DNA of 64,000 bases. Source: Liopterus haemorrhoidalis (taxonomy: Eukaryota; Arthropoda; Insecta; Coleoptera; Dytiscidae). Position 1 is the stretch's first letter. Each line of letters starts with the position of its first letter. A program made the translations under genes and the position numbers. The stretch covers positions 209,973,324 to 210,037,323 of the forward strand of contig OZ020611.1 of the NCBI GenBank assembly GCA_963971575.1, given 5' to 3'. Shown here one piece after another: positions 1 through 11,399 of the stretch. The notes below the pieces were generated by a model. That model did not search any database. It was not told the DNA's origin and was given only the letters and a program-made list of their open reading frames with translations.

Positions 1-1230
1 TAATGGGTAAATTCTTTGCCCGAAACGCCTTCCGTAAGCAATATATAGGAATTCGGATGATTCTGCACCCACCAGGTTACTTGTAAATATTACGGGTGCT
101 CGCAGTATCAACTAATTGCTTATTGGTACCCGTAACACCTGATTGTTTATGGAACGGGTTACGGGTTGCACAAAATTGAACCATAAATCTAATTCAACTG
201 TACTTTGTCGTTTAAATTAGGTACTTACTTGACGAAGTTCATCCAGCGAAAGTCCGATGTTCTTTGGAACTAAAAAACTAAAAGACAGCCAGGGGGGTCA
301 CGGGCTTGACCCCCTCCCCAAGAACTCAAAAAACACGTAGTATTAGTGTATTTAAGGAATACACTTGAATTCTAGAGCTCATGACTTTTTGTTGTTTAAG
401 TCATCACTTACACATTGGAAGTGAGGACCTTTTGTTTTTTTATGTCAACACTTGCATTTTGAAAAATAAAATGCTTTTGGTATGCACTTGTTGCTTCAGA
501 GAAATTACGTCATAAATTTAGTAAAAATTAAATAAAAATTAAATATTTCTAAACATCAAACATTTTCACTGAACTAATACAGCAATTTGTATATTTTTGT
601 CAATTTTATATACGATAAATAACTATATTGACGGAAAACAACAATTATAATTTTATTTATCAAGAGTTTTGACTAGTTTTAAATATAATTAAGTAAAAAT
701 TATTTGGCTGCTATTGGCAGTATTGCTATATTAAATGTTTACATGCCGAATCAGTTTTCAGCCATATTTGATTCTATGTGTCAGATTGACTTGTGATATT
801 CTTTATTTTAAAGCTTTGGAGTTTGTGTTTAGAACCAAACTATTAACACATTGTGTGAAACTTAAATACATACTTGATATTGTAGTAATATTAAGCAGGT
901 GCCAGTATGCTGTATTTACAGTAGTTGAAAATGACGCTATTGTTTTAGTAACTTTATTGATGCAAGCCTGTAGCTGCAAACGTTAAATCGTCTGTACCTG
1001 CTATTTGACCGCTAGGAAAGGCAAGGGTACGGTCGTGAGTTTAATTTCTGCTTATGTCAAATAATTTGAGTAAAAATATTTAAACATATTATAGGTTCTT
1101 CTTAGCCGTTCGCAACCGGCTTTAAACTGTAGGTGCCTTTCTGTGTACGCTAAAATAAAATGGGCGTAATACTGACTATATTACTCCTGAATGTACATAG
1201 ATTGAAAACATGGTCATGAAACCTGGAAAC
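1..1230. other. AT-rich gene-free stretch with one copy of a hairpin/T-run repeat
   Basis: No coding exon is recognisable; the open frame at 735-986 has low-complexity composition and no family resemblance. Positions about 388-455 carry a single diverged copy of the ~40-bp repeat (complementary TCACTT and AAGTGA arms, then GAGGACC and a T-run) that recurs elsewhere in the window. A G/C-rich inverted stretch at about 293-320 (GGGGGGTCA and TGACCCCC) precedes it and may be an old MITE end. Confidence 0.4.
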
Positions 1231-1266
1231 AGGAGGCCTTGGCTCACTTCGGGCTGTCGCGCCAAT

Positions 1267-1735
1267 GATGATGATGATGAACTTTATTGATGACGTAAAT
1301 CCTCTGATAATGTGAGTCATCTATATTTTTTTTCCTTTTTGTTTTTGGCTTTAGCAGCTCTGGCTATTAGCCAGGTAATAATGGAAGATATTAAGGGTTT
1401 TCAAAATTTCGATTACAATTTGATATTTTCTGATTTAATACAGTTATAAATAATTTCATAAATATCTAGAGATTTAGTAGCAATAAGCGTCTGAATATTG
1501 GTAGCTAAGGAAATTTTTTTGATAACTAAATTTTGTATAAATATGTTAAGATTGCAAAAATGAACTGGACAAACAAATAATAAGTGGTACGAGTCTCTGA
1601 CAGACAAATTATCACACGGACAGAAAGAAGAATTTACCATATTTATTCTATGTAAATGACATGGAGAGAAAATGTGATTACATCTGAGCCGGATAAAAGC
1701 GCAAAAGTGCACCTACTTTGGTGTGAAGAAAACCA
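1267..1735 (-). mobile_element. 3' end of a non-LTR retrotransposon (LINE)
   Basis: On the minus strand an open frame at 1413-1712 matches the extreme C-terminus of Jockey/I-type reverse transcriptase polyproteins: a basic RLRC stretch, then HLHRI, then CPC followed by a conserved H and a second CPVHF, the cysteine/histidine tail of these proteins. Downstream on that strand a short 3' UTR contains AATAAA and ends in a (TCA)n microsatellite at about 1268-1283, as expected for a LINE 3' tail. The copy is 5'-truncated to about 0.45 kb and cannot encode a reverse transcriptase. Family level is an inference from protein pattern only. Confidence 0.6.
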
Positions 1736-1740
1736 AAGAG

Positions 1741-2690
1741 GAGTTGAATTTGTCCAAAGTATAATTTCTTGAACTGCACATCATAAAAGTAATACACCTA
1801 ATATTATGTTAGTTAATTAGTTATAATTTCTGGCGCACAGCAACGATGGCTATTTGCGCCTAACACAGCCCATCCTAATATTAGGTGGATCGGAAAAAAT
1901 TTTCGTTTTTATTATGAGTGCAGTATGCGAACTCGTCACGACTTGTTCGCAGAATTGCACAGACGTCTTTTGCGTTTTGGTTAAACTCTGTACCTTTGAG
2001 TACCTAATTATTGTTTTCATACAAAATATCTGCAACAGTTGCTACAAAAAACATTTGCACTGTTTAATGTGATAAACTAAGTGTACACACATGTCAACAG
2101 TAGTTAAAAAAATTTAAATCAGGAAATTTATGCTTGGATGATGAACCCCGATCTGAAAGGCCCTATAAAGGCATCATTTATTATGAGATGTTAAAACCGG
2201 GCCAAAGTGTTAATTCTGATTCTAATTTCTTCCTTCAAAAAATCAGGATTTTATAAATCTGTAATATTTTCTCTTCCTGATAAATGGCAGAGTGTTATAG
2301 ATCACAATGGTAACTATTTTACCCAATAAAGTACATTTTTTTTCTTTCGATTTGTTTCTATTCTAATAATACGAAAAAACTTTCCGGTACACCTAATATT
2401 ATGAAACAATGACATAATCAAAAGGAAGAGAGAAATAATATCTATTTTACTCATTGCTGTTAAAAATATATATTAACAGTGATATTTCAAATTAGTAGAT
2501 TTCTTTATAAAATTATTGTTTTTAGTTTTTTAATTCTGTTTTTACTTCTAAAATTTTTATTTAATAGTTATAAATACTGAAAAAATATAATAACCTTTAA
2601 CTTATTTATTTTTACAAATGAAAAAACGTAGGTCGCTACTAACAGTTAATCGTCGAGAGCTACAGTAGTTTTTTTGTTTTCTAGCAGTAC
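1741..2690. other. AT-rich gene-free stretch
   Basis: No exon, RNA gene or defined element recognised. The overlapping open frames on both strands near 1850-2070 are short, lie opposite each other and show no family motif. Confidence 0.3.
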
Positions 2691-2693
2691 AAC

Positions 2694-2913
2694 ACTGGCG
2701 TAGCGTGGGGGGGCAAGGGGTGATAATATAGAGGAAATGTCTTTGGGAGCGCTTTTCGGTTACTTGATCTTTTTTCTGAATACATTATTATTATTTATTT
2801 TTTGTCGCTCGGTCATTCGAAATACCGTTTTTTGTGGCCTAGTCTTTAGGGGGGAGAGGTGCATAAAATTACTTTACCCCGTATGTCATTTAATCTTGCT
2901 ACACCACTGTGGC
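2694..2913. mobile_element. Probable small hAT-like MITE
   Basis: The left end CACTGGCGTAGCG and the right end TGCTACACCACTG are near-inverted copies (reverse complement CAGTGGTGTAGCA), and G-rich sequence next to the left end is a common feature of hAT MITEs. I found no matching 8-bp target duplication, so the borders are approximate. Confidence 0.4.
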
Positions 2914-3630
2914 TAAGGGTTAATTTAACCCGAGTCTGGGCTGTTCAATAATTGCCCAAAATTGCTGGTGAATAACCTTTCTGTACATAAAATAATTACA
3001 GAGTATAGTAAGAACAACCATTTTTTGTAAACACATTTATATTATAACATGATAATCTTTGGCACATAGACAAAAGCAAACTATTATCGCCTTTATTAAA
3101 ATTTAATGATTAGTTTTTTTTTATTATTCGAACAACATATAACATTTCACAATGGTAATCGCATATCTAGATTAAAATGTGTTTAATAAAAATAAAATAC
3201 ACAATGGAAGACAAAAGTCATACATGTGGATTTAAATAAAACCTACACATACATACATCATGTATATGAGCTAACAACAATATTCGGCTATGGACAATTC
3301 GATTTACACTTCTTTATCATGCAGCTTTGGAGCTCTTCGCCTGCAATGCAAATCTTCAACAAATACACATAAAACACCGAGATGCTGGGATGGTTTAATG
3401 GTAACCAGTTCACCCATTCACTTTAACATTTAAGGGCAGGATAAACATCACAGATTACAAGTTTCTCATACAAACTAACAAACTAAAATAATATCACTAA
3501 CAATCTATACAAATCTTACAGCGAATTTTTATCGATCTAATAGGATATTTTTAATTGTAAATCACTGCGGTTATGCTCAATAACTTAATAATAAGTTTTA
3601 GGCCACGTTTTTGTTTTGTTTTTGTGGGTT
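2914..3630. other. Gene-free, AT-rich stretch
   Basis: Nothing supported. The part at 3240-3500 is more mixed in composition and could be untranslated sequence, but it has no splice or coding signal I can defend. Confidence 0.25.
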
Positions 3631-3659
3631 TCAAATAACTTTTGTATTTAAATAGTTTT

Positions 3660-4070
3660 GTGTAGGGGAAGCCGGGGCATAACGGGCTCCCAGGGTGTAA
3701 CGGGCTCCCTCTTTTTGGCGGTTAAAGCGTCCCGCCATGTTTGGGTGCATTCCAATCAAGTTCAGTACTACGCTAGTGTCTTCCGAGAGTGGTTGTATGA
3801 CTGAGAGCTGGCGTTTACATTTTGTAAATTGGTGAAACGTGTTTTTTGCTGCGTTGATATATTTTTCACACATATCCAGACGTTGACTGCTCCCGTTCAG
3901 AGCATGTGGTAAGTGGGCACATTGTTCTTGCGCTGGAGAAGATGATAACGATGAGGAATGCACTCACGTGTGTTCATTCTGCGCCAGATATTAGCTGATT
4001 GCCCATTATACCACGCCCGTGCTCATTCTGCCCCGACACCGGGGCAAATGAGCACAAGGAAGCTTCTTTT
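3660..4070. repeat. Candidate degenerate DNA-transposon remnant
   Basis: The left boundary region carries CCGGGGCATAACGGGCTCC and the right region carries CATTCTGCCCCG followed by CCGGGGCAAATGAGCAC. This GGGGCAAA/TAACGGGC vocabulary resembles inverted ends of insect DNA elements. The 110-residue minus-strand frame inside (3631-3963) lies wholly in this repeat-like DNA and has no recognisable domain, so I do not call it a gene. Confidence 0.25.
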
Positions 4071-4079
4071 TATATCTTC

Positions 4080-5375
4080 ATAACTTTTATTTTTGTATTT
4101 TTCCTCTCTGTTTTTTTACTCTCTGTAATAATTAAACAATAAATCTTCTTACGAATAAAAGTATTTCGAATTTGTTTACGATATTCCTTAAGATTTTATT
4201 AAAGATAATCCCTAAGGTGCCTTCCATTACATATATTCAACTAATATGTCTACATTTCGATATGATTGTTTATAGTTCGACGAAAAATACTGCACTTGAT
4301 GATATTGTCACCGTATACATGTGTTCTTAACAAAACTCAAATCATTTTGATCCGCAAGACTTCCCCTAAATATTTTCAAAGATATTCCTTTATATATTGC
4401 CGCCTGCTCCTTGAAAAAAAATGCTGCGGGCGCTCATGTTCACGGGGTGTCAAAATATGGATTAATGGAACCCGTAACACATATCACGCACCCAAATTAG
4501 CATATAATTAATTGCCTCTAACGTGTAGTAAACTAATATATTTAAAAAACGCACTTAATATAATGAACAAATTATCTGAAAGCTGAATTTTTGGAATTTT
4601 CCTATACAAATAAAATAAAATGTTACCTCTTTTTCCTGTAAAACATTTATCATCAACCTCGTTTTTATTTATTTATCTATTTATTTTTGTTGACGCCCAC
4701 TCACGCACTACGTTTAATTTCGTACTCACACTCACGGCCGCACCTAGCCCCAAATGTCATTTTACATCACGTTCACGCGGGTCACACAGTAACTCATTAG
4801 GCGTTTCCGTTTATTCAATCCATAAGATTGCTCAGATCGATCTGGTGACGTCAAAAGATTAGTCGGATTACTCGGATTTTGTTAACATTTTTGTAAGCAA
4901 TATTTGTCTGAAGTTAAGTAGTGACGCCTAGTGACGGTGGCGCTAACTACAACTGTCAAATTTTTGTCGTTGATTACAACTACTACCGCATTTTGTTTTA
5001 TAAATATGAGTTACTAATAATAGAATTCTATCACAAATGGCACTTATTCGTATATTTTGTTAAGTTATGTTTTCAATACTATCCAATTGGCTGTAAGATT
5101 CAATTTATCCGCGCCAACCCCCACCATCAGCAGTCCTGCCGGTCATCGGATTCCTTGGAAATGCTCGAATTACTCCGGCGGATCAATCGGATTGACTAAA
5201 AATAAGCTAATGTGTAGACTCCGACTGACTTTACGATCGGATCGGGAGCACTCGGATCGCTCGGATTAATCTGACTGACTAAACGTAAACGCCTATTGTG
5301 ACCTAAAAATCATGGCTCGCGCCAATCTCTATTGTATACTCCGTTAGACTCAAGATGGAAGCAAAAATAGACCAC
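4080..5375. other. Gene-free stretch
   Basis: No gene recognised. Around 4800-5280 the DNA is more GC-rich and carries repeated TCGGAT words, as a diverged short-period repeat would. Open frames here are short and overlap in conflicting frames. Confidence 0.25.
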
Positions 5376-5378
5376 AAA

Positions 5379-6122
5379 AGGTGCGCTCGGCATAAGCTAA
5401 TGATCTACACATTCTGCATCATTTACACAAGAAACGTTCGGCATTATGTTTCTGTGTTCTCTGTGCTGCACGAAGATCGTTCGGCAAATATCGTGCAGTG
5501 CAGTTTGTGTTGCACAGTCGTCACAAGTTCAGATCGTGCGGTAATCTGTACAATAGTATTTTTCGCTGTAAAAATATAAGTTATTATTTCTACAAAACAA
5601 TATGAGTGAAAACAATCAAGATATCATTGTTTATGCCTGCAGCATTTGCAAAATAAATAGTACAGACATGAACCTCATGATAGAACATGTAAATACCCTC
5701 AAAAAGGCTCAAAATTTTCTAGATACAAGCGGAAATGTACTTTAAATTGATTTGTAGTCATGTTTGGAACAATCTCTGCATATTCAAACAATTTTTCCAA
5801 AATATTTTCTGGTTTGGAAAATTCTTCTGAATTGTCTTGCTCATCAAATAAAATTTCTTTTATATTACATAAAAGCATCCCAAAAGCTTCATGCGTCATT
5901 TTTATATTATCGTACAAAATAAGTAGCAGGAGACAGACTTCATGTAATCAAACACACACAATAATTTATTTGTTTAAAAAAAAAAAAGTTATAACAAGAA
6001 TAACTGCACAATCTGAACAAAGCGTGCGTCTTTGACTTTTTGCACAGAGGGCACAGTTGTCACGTGAAAAAAAAAACTTGCACGATACAAAGTTAACACT
6101 GCACAGTTATGCCGAACGCACC
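5379..6122. mobile_element. Non-autonomous element with short terminal inverted repeats
   Basis: The left end AGGTGCGCTCGGCATAA and the right end TTATGCCGAACGCACCT are inverted copies with one mismatch, bounding 744 bp. Inside, a plus-strand frame of about 47 codons at 5602-5745 has a CSIC...H pattern like half of a C2H2 or BED zinc finger. A minus-strand frame of 72 codons (5699-5917) overlaps its end. Neither is recognisable. No clear target duplication was found (AAA flanks both sides). Superfamily unknown. Confidence 0.5.
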
Positions 6123-6448
6123 TAAAGTACAATGCTTATAAGTAATTTAAATATATAATCACAATAGAACATAATAGTTCCCATCTTATTTGTAGAATGA
6201 AAATTTACCTACAATTTTCTGCGAGTTACAAAAATAATCGTCGCTTGGTTACATTCGTCAATATTTTTTTATCTTTGCAATTAAAAATATCCAATTAAAT
6301 AGATAAAAATTTTGGTGCATAATTTTATACATAGATTGTTACAAATGTTATTTTATATTGTTAGTTTTTGTACGAGATATTTGTGAAAACTGTGATGTTT
6401 ACCCTGCCCTTAATCGGTATAACAATTAGATTGGCTAACGTGTGCCTA

Positions 6449-6454
6449 TTTATT
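6449..6454 (-). terminator. Poly(A) signal for the UBE2Q-family gene
   Basis: AATAAA on the minus strand, 66 bases past the stop codon of the ubiquitin-conjugating enzyme gene. It is the first canonical signal downstream. Confidence 0.5.
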
Positions 6455-6519
6455 ATGTAAAAACATTCGACGCGACAACAGCGGCAATGACTTAAAAACC
6501 AATATCCAATGAAATAGGA

Positions 6520-7281
6520 TTAACCGTCCGATAAAGCCGGAGTCACCCAGCCATATTTCTCATGCGTCTTCACCAGTGATTTGAAGCTCTCTTCAGCAGA
6601 CCTCCGGCTAAAATCCTTCGTTCCCTTCGTTTTACGGGCAATTCTTCCCTGTCCCTTCACAATACTTGCCGCGAACTGCGTCACAACCGCTTCTACCGTA
6701 TATGCGCTCGCCCAACCACGCGGTGTTAGTAACTCCATACAGATAGCACCACCTTCCATCACAAAACCTTTTTCTATTCTAGGAGACATTACCCTCATAA
6801 AAGGTGGAGCAAATGGAAAATTCTCAGGGAAAATTAAATGTAAAAGTATATAACTAATACCAAGTTCTCGCATATCTCCCGCTAGGTCACTTTCAGGATC
6901 AAGTCTAAACAGTCTTACGTGCCATTCAAAGAGATTATCGTTTACCAATTCAACCGTGAATGTAGGATCGGCTCTTGAGCTTTGTAGACGTTGAATTTCA
7001 CGTAATTCCTTCATGAGACGTCTGGCTCTGACAGTTTTCTGTGTTACTGGCGGATCGGAACCTTTCTTTTTTGATGATGCAGTGGCGGGGCTTGTAGGCA
7101 AACTACCCGGCCCTCCGGCAGGACTGACTACATCCCTATATCCACGAAGCAGGCGGCGACCCGGTGAACCTCCTGCCACTGGACCACTTTTACTCGGCCC
7201 CTCACCGTCGCTTATCTTCTCGGAAGTTCGGAAGAGCTTCCGAAATGCGGCGGCAACTTTCTCTTTCGAACGCGAGGTCAT
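6520..7281 (-). CDS. UBE2QL1: UBE2Q-family ubiquitin-conjugating enzyme E2 (UBE2QL1-like)
   Basis: Intact 253-residue E2, predicted to accept ubiquitin from E1 as a thioester and pass it on with an E3 ligase. The UBC fold occupies about residues 88-253. The hydrophobic FPENFPFAPPF segment (151-161) and GGAICMELLTPRGW (177-190) are hallmarks of the UBE2Q branch, and Cys181 is the expected active-site cysteine. The HEKYGWVTP tail (240-248) matches UBE2QL1 more closely than UBE2Q1/Q2, which carry a long RWD-like N-terminal region absent here. Residues 1-85 are basic, Ser/Pro/Gly-rich and probably disordered. The start is well placed: a polypyrimidine-AG acceptor lies on the minus strand with its exon beginning at 7299, so the ATG is 18 bases into the exon and the first exon is untranslated. 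The composition is more GC-rich than its surroundings. Confident about the family, less so about the exact paralogue. Confidence 0.93.
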   Translation of the reverse strand: MTSRSKEKVAAAFRKLFRTSEKISDGEGPSKSGPVAGGSPGRRLLRGYRDVVSPAGGPGSLPTSPATASSKKKGSDPPVTQKTVRARRLMKELREIQRLQSSRADPTFTVELVNDNLFEWHVRLFRLDPESDLAGDMRELGISYILLHLIFPENFPFAPPFMRVMSPRIEKGFVMEGGAICMELLTPRGWASAYTVEAVVTQFAASIVKGQGRIARKTKGTKDFSRRSAEESFKSLVKTHEKYGWVTPALSDG

Positions 7282-7341
7282 TGTGGTTCACACGTACATC
7301 TGCAATTAAAAAATAACTACATATATGGTATTTACGCAAAA

Positions 7342-9236
7342 AATTGATGTGGTGTGAATTTTCACACATTTCAGGGTTAAGTAGGTATTTAATAAGTGTA
7401 AGAAGCTAACAGAATGCTGGACGTCTAATACAATATATTTGCACATCAAAATATGAAGTGTTTTGATAATCACTTTTATTCGTTAATTTGAGTACATGCA
7501 TTTATTTTTTTTTACTTGCATTTAAAGTAAATTTCAATAATTTGCAAAAAAATGTCGCAATAAAATTTAAATTAATAAATCTCGGCATTTTTTCTCCGAT
7601 TCCTTTGTTTATAAGTCTTCATTAAATTAATAAAAAATATATTAATAAATTGCTTAATTATTTTTCAGTTTCCGAAACGTATTTTTCACTATTAACTATG
7701 AACTGTACTTTTCACTATGAACAGTTAAGCTTTCACATATAAACGCAACTTGCATTACAAAATGTTGTAATTAAAAAAGTGTGTGGAAAAAGTATAGCTC
7801 GATTCTCAGATGTTAATTTTTTTTTATTATATTTTTAATTTCAAAAGATGACGTACACTACTTTAGCCATGAATTAAAAAAGAATCAATTTTGTCAAAAA
7901 CAAAAATGCAATATTTTACCGAATATATAATCCAAGCAAAAATTCCTGTTGTACTATTGCGGTTGAAATTAATGTGCATTACTAAGATTTTTAGATTAAT
8001 CCCCCTAGATTAAAGCGTGCCCGACCACAGTTCATTTAGCACATTTTTGGTTAAATCCTGATAAAAAAAAAAATACTTTTCATTCCTTAATCTACGTCTT
8101 AAAAGATTTCTTTTGATGTCAGACAATACATTTAAAAAATATTTTTTATTCAACTACACAAAAAAAAATGATATTTTTTGTAAAATTAATCTAATCAAAA
8201 ATTCCTGTTGATTTATTCTGGTTCCCTTCAGAGTACATTTTTAAGATTTTTTTCAGATGTTTAGATAAACCCCTCTGGGAAGTAGGGTGGGGGACAAAAG
8301 TTTACTAAAAATTTCTTTAAATTATTTATTTTTCATTAAATATATATTTCTTTATATTTCTCCCGCGATGTGTGTTTTTTTTTTTTTAACTCTGTATAGT
8401 TTTCCTATATATGGGTCTAAGTGTTGTACAAGCATGCCACATTTCAACTTTCTATATTCAGCCGTTTAGCTACAGTTTCTACCTAACAAACAGATAGAAA
8501 GACACGTATTTTGTTACATAACTACAAAAGTGGAAAGGTTGTACGGGTGTCGGACATAAATGAAAACAACTATCTACAGCTGACCAGTTTCGGAATAGTT
8601 GCCGAAACTGGTAGTAACTATTCCGAAACTGGTCAGCTGTAGATAGTTGTTTTCATTTATGTCCGACACCCGTACAACCTTTCCACTTATATTCACTACG
8701 GACACGACCATCTCCACATAACTACAAAACCCTAAAAATTTAACTGCCATATTTTTATTTATTATGTACTAAAAAGGATTAATTTAAACATATATTTAAA
8801 CATATTATTTCTGTAAAATTATAGAGCTTTACAATGTCAACAATTTCCTATTAGCGAATAGCGCATTCTGAAATAAGTACACGTTTCTGAAATTGAAAAA
8901 TAAAATAAGCTATTTATCACTGAAAATATATTATTTCTTATTAATTTAATGAAGATTAAATATAAAGCAAATATCAGAAAAAATCGCTGGAATTTGTTAA
9001 TTTAAATTTCATTGTGATGAAATTTGCGCAAATTATATAAATGAATTTAAAAAATAAATAAATGTCAGCTCTTAGTACTCAAATTAACGAATAAATGTGA
9101 TTATCAAAACACTGTTGATTTTGATATGATTATAGAAAAAAATATTGTCCTAATCATCCAGCATTCTATTACCCTCTTTCACTTATTAAATACCCAAAAA
9201 ACCCTGGAATGTGTGAAAATTCACACCGCATCATTT
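7342..9236. mobile_element. 1.9-kb element with ~250-bp terminal inverted repeats
   Basis: The sequence from about 7342 to 7600 reappears in reverse complement at about 8985-9236. Shared landmarks in order are GGTGTGAATTTTCACAC, CAGGGTT, TATTTAATAAGTG, AGAATGCTGGA, GTTTTGATAATCAC and TTTATTCGTTAATTTGAGTA. The outermost word GTGTGAATTTTCACAC is itself palindromic. No transposase is present, so this is non-autonomous. Degenerate relatives of the ends and interior occur at about 14.5-16.5, 18.6-20.5, 42-44.5 and 54.2-55.7 kb. Target duplication not resolved; superfamily unknown. Confidence 0.7.
8528..8688. repeat. 73-bp near-perfect inverted repeat (cruciform-capable)
   Basis: The left arm 8528-8600 pairs with the right arm 8616-8688 with no mismatch that I could find by eye; the 15-base loop is GCCGAAACTGGTAGT. 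The arms are richer in GC than the host DNA and contain CGGACATAAATG and CAGCTGACCAG. The loop repeats the CCGAAACTGGT word found in the arms. It lies inside the long-TIR element. Confidence 0.9.
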
Positions 9237-9239
9237 TTT

Positions 9240-10310
9240 ATATTCAATATTTCTAAAGAGCCGCACGCGCCTATCTTAAGAACTGCATGCGGCTTGCAAG
9301 TTACTATTTGCCGAATCCTGATCCTGGTACACTACCAAATTAAATTAACAAAAAAGGAAAATTTATTTTGTAATATTTCGGTACACATTAGTGCAAGCGC
9401 GCACCCAGAACTTATTGAGGGGCTCTTTTTTCCTTAGGGGGACTCACGTTCAATTACACGAACTTAGTTATATGATGTGGAATATTTCTGGAAAAATAGG
9501 GTTAAAACTATTTTTTTTAAATTGCTTTCGAGGGTTATCATTTATGTTTCAGCAAAAATATACATTACAAAAATCGTATGAAGTACGGGTACTCCAGCTA
9601 GGTATCTACGCAATCCGTCTCCCTCTTACGCCGCTACTGATTTCCATAGAAGTACAATGAAAATAACATGACAGATGGACAAAACTGTTCAATCAAAATT
9701 TCAAAATTCAAAAATTCAAAAAAATTCAAAATTCAATTAAAAAACAATAAACCATAATTAGGTACAAATAACGACTTACTACCAATTAATACAATTTTTT
9801 TTTTCAAATAAAAATAAGCAAAATAAACTATTAAACTCTTGTTATTTATAAAACATTTAATTGAAAAATTAAAATTTAAGTTATTTCATGTTATTTCATA
9901 TAATAACTAGTTATAACAGTTTATTTTAGAGATATTTTGATTCTTTTTTTATTGTTTTCAAAGCTTGCTACGTTCAACTTTGTAAAACTTATGTTGATTA
10001 TTATTTTGTAAATAAATGGTCGCCATTTTGAAATGGTTAACATAAAAATATGACTTTTTGGTGTCATTGTAAAGCTAATTTAATGTACTTTTAGGAAAAA
10101 AATATAAAATTATCGATTCCCTATGCTAGATCAAAAGTTGACATAATTTTTGCGATAAGTTGACGCGATTTGTTTTCTTACTAGAATCAATATTTGTTCT
10201 ATATATTTTTCTGTTAAGTTAATAATAAGTGAGACATTTTAAGTTTTTTAATAAACAGTTTTAACCCCAAAATACCCCATTAGAATAAAAATTTTGAAAT
10301 GCCTTGTAGC
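9240..10310. other. AT-rich repeat-derived stretch
   Basis: No gene. A fragment CGCGCACCCAGAA near 9398 resembles the end of the hAT family at 14317 but has no partner. The right part (about 10180-10310) is a copy of the ~125-bp repeat found at 43.4, 49.4 and 59.4 kb, with words such as ATAAGTGAGA and TTAACCCCAAAA. Confidence 0.3.
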
Positions 10311-10328
10311 CTATATTCGAATCCTAAT

Positions 10329-10440
10329 ACAGACAGACAGACGAACAGACGAACAGACATACAGACGGACAGACGGACAGACAGGCAGACGGACAGACAG
10401 ACAGACATGCAGGCAGACAGATAGACAGACAGACATAGCC
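10329..10440 (+). repeat. (CAGA)n-rich microsatellite
   Basis: Imperfect CAGA/CGGA tetranucleotide run. It follows a copy of the ~125-bp repeat and is followed by GCCTCCAATTTTATTAAT, the same order as at 60.2 kb. Confidence 0.8.
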
Positions 10441-11078
10441 AAGTAAACAGATATAGCCTCCAATTTTATTAATATACAATAGATTTATTATTTTATACTG
10501 TATCTCAGAAAGGCTGATAGTAATAAATCATTTTGTCAGGCAGTTACCTGTGGCGTGCACATTTTAAACACGTTTAAATTGGTTTTGTGTATTTCTATAT
10601 TACTATTTATCATTTTATTAAACGCACGCCTGTGACCATATTTATCATATCATTAAACATACCCCTGTGACCATATTTTTCTTTAAAATTTTAGGGTCAA
10701 ATTTTTATGGTCTATTTATGGTAAATTTCACTCGGTTGTTTTTAACAATATTTCGTTTCGAACTATTCATATTTTTTCGCTTTTGTTTTGCCGCTTCTGT
10801 GTGATAAAACAATAACTTTTTACAAATAATAAATTTTATTACTATCAGTTTTTCAGAGATAAAGTATAACTTATCACTGACCGTTTATTAGGGTGGTTCA
10901 GATGCCAAATTTTTTTCTTAGAGGGGGTTCACATTCTATTACAAGATAAAAGCTTCCCTTAAAAAGTATTTTCTGATTGATTGGAAAAGAGCTCTAGCCC
11001 ATTCCAACACCCTCCCTTCCGTTTTGCGCGCTACTGACCAAACATAAACAATCTGTTTATAAACGTTGGAATGTAAAA

Positions 11079-11190
11079 ATGTTACCTTTGCAGCATGTAA
11101 AATATCTCAGTGTAATGTTAGACGATAAACTTAATTTTAATAAACATGTCATTAATGATTTGCTTATCTGTAAAAAACACTTTTATATCT
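11079..11190 (+). pseudogene. LINE reverse-transcriptase fragment
   Basis: The frame starting at 11079 contains HVKYLSVMLDDKLNFNKHV, matching the conserved VKYLGV.LD.KL.W..H block that follows the catalytic domain in Jockey-like LINE reverse transcriptases. Only about 35 residues are recognisable; both sides run into unrelated repeats, so this is a dead fragment. Confidence 0.5.
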
Positions 11191-11399
11191 ATGTAATTAA
11201 AATTGGAAGCTATATCTTTTTTTATTTTTTTCGGTCTCATATTTGGTTTCTATACGTTTCAGATGAAAAGGCGATATCCACAAAAAATCAGTGTTTGTCT
11301 GTCTGTCATTCGCGCGAAGATGACTAGACATATCATGTACTTCACGTAATCTGGTATGATGATAGAATAAAACCAGGATTAGAATATAGACTATATGGC

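Noticed and set aside
3631..3963. 110-codon minus-strand frame
   Set aside because: No family resemblance, and it lies in repeat-like DNA with GGGGCATAACGGGC words; no splice context supports it.
10329..10440. CRISPR-like regular repeat
   Set aside because: Tetranucleotide microsatellite without unique spacers, in a eukaryotic context.
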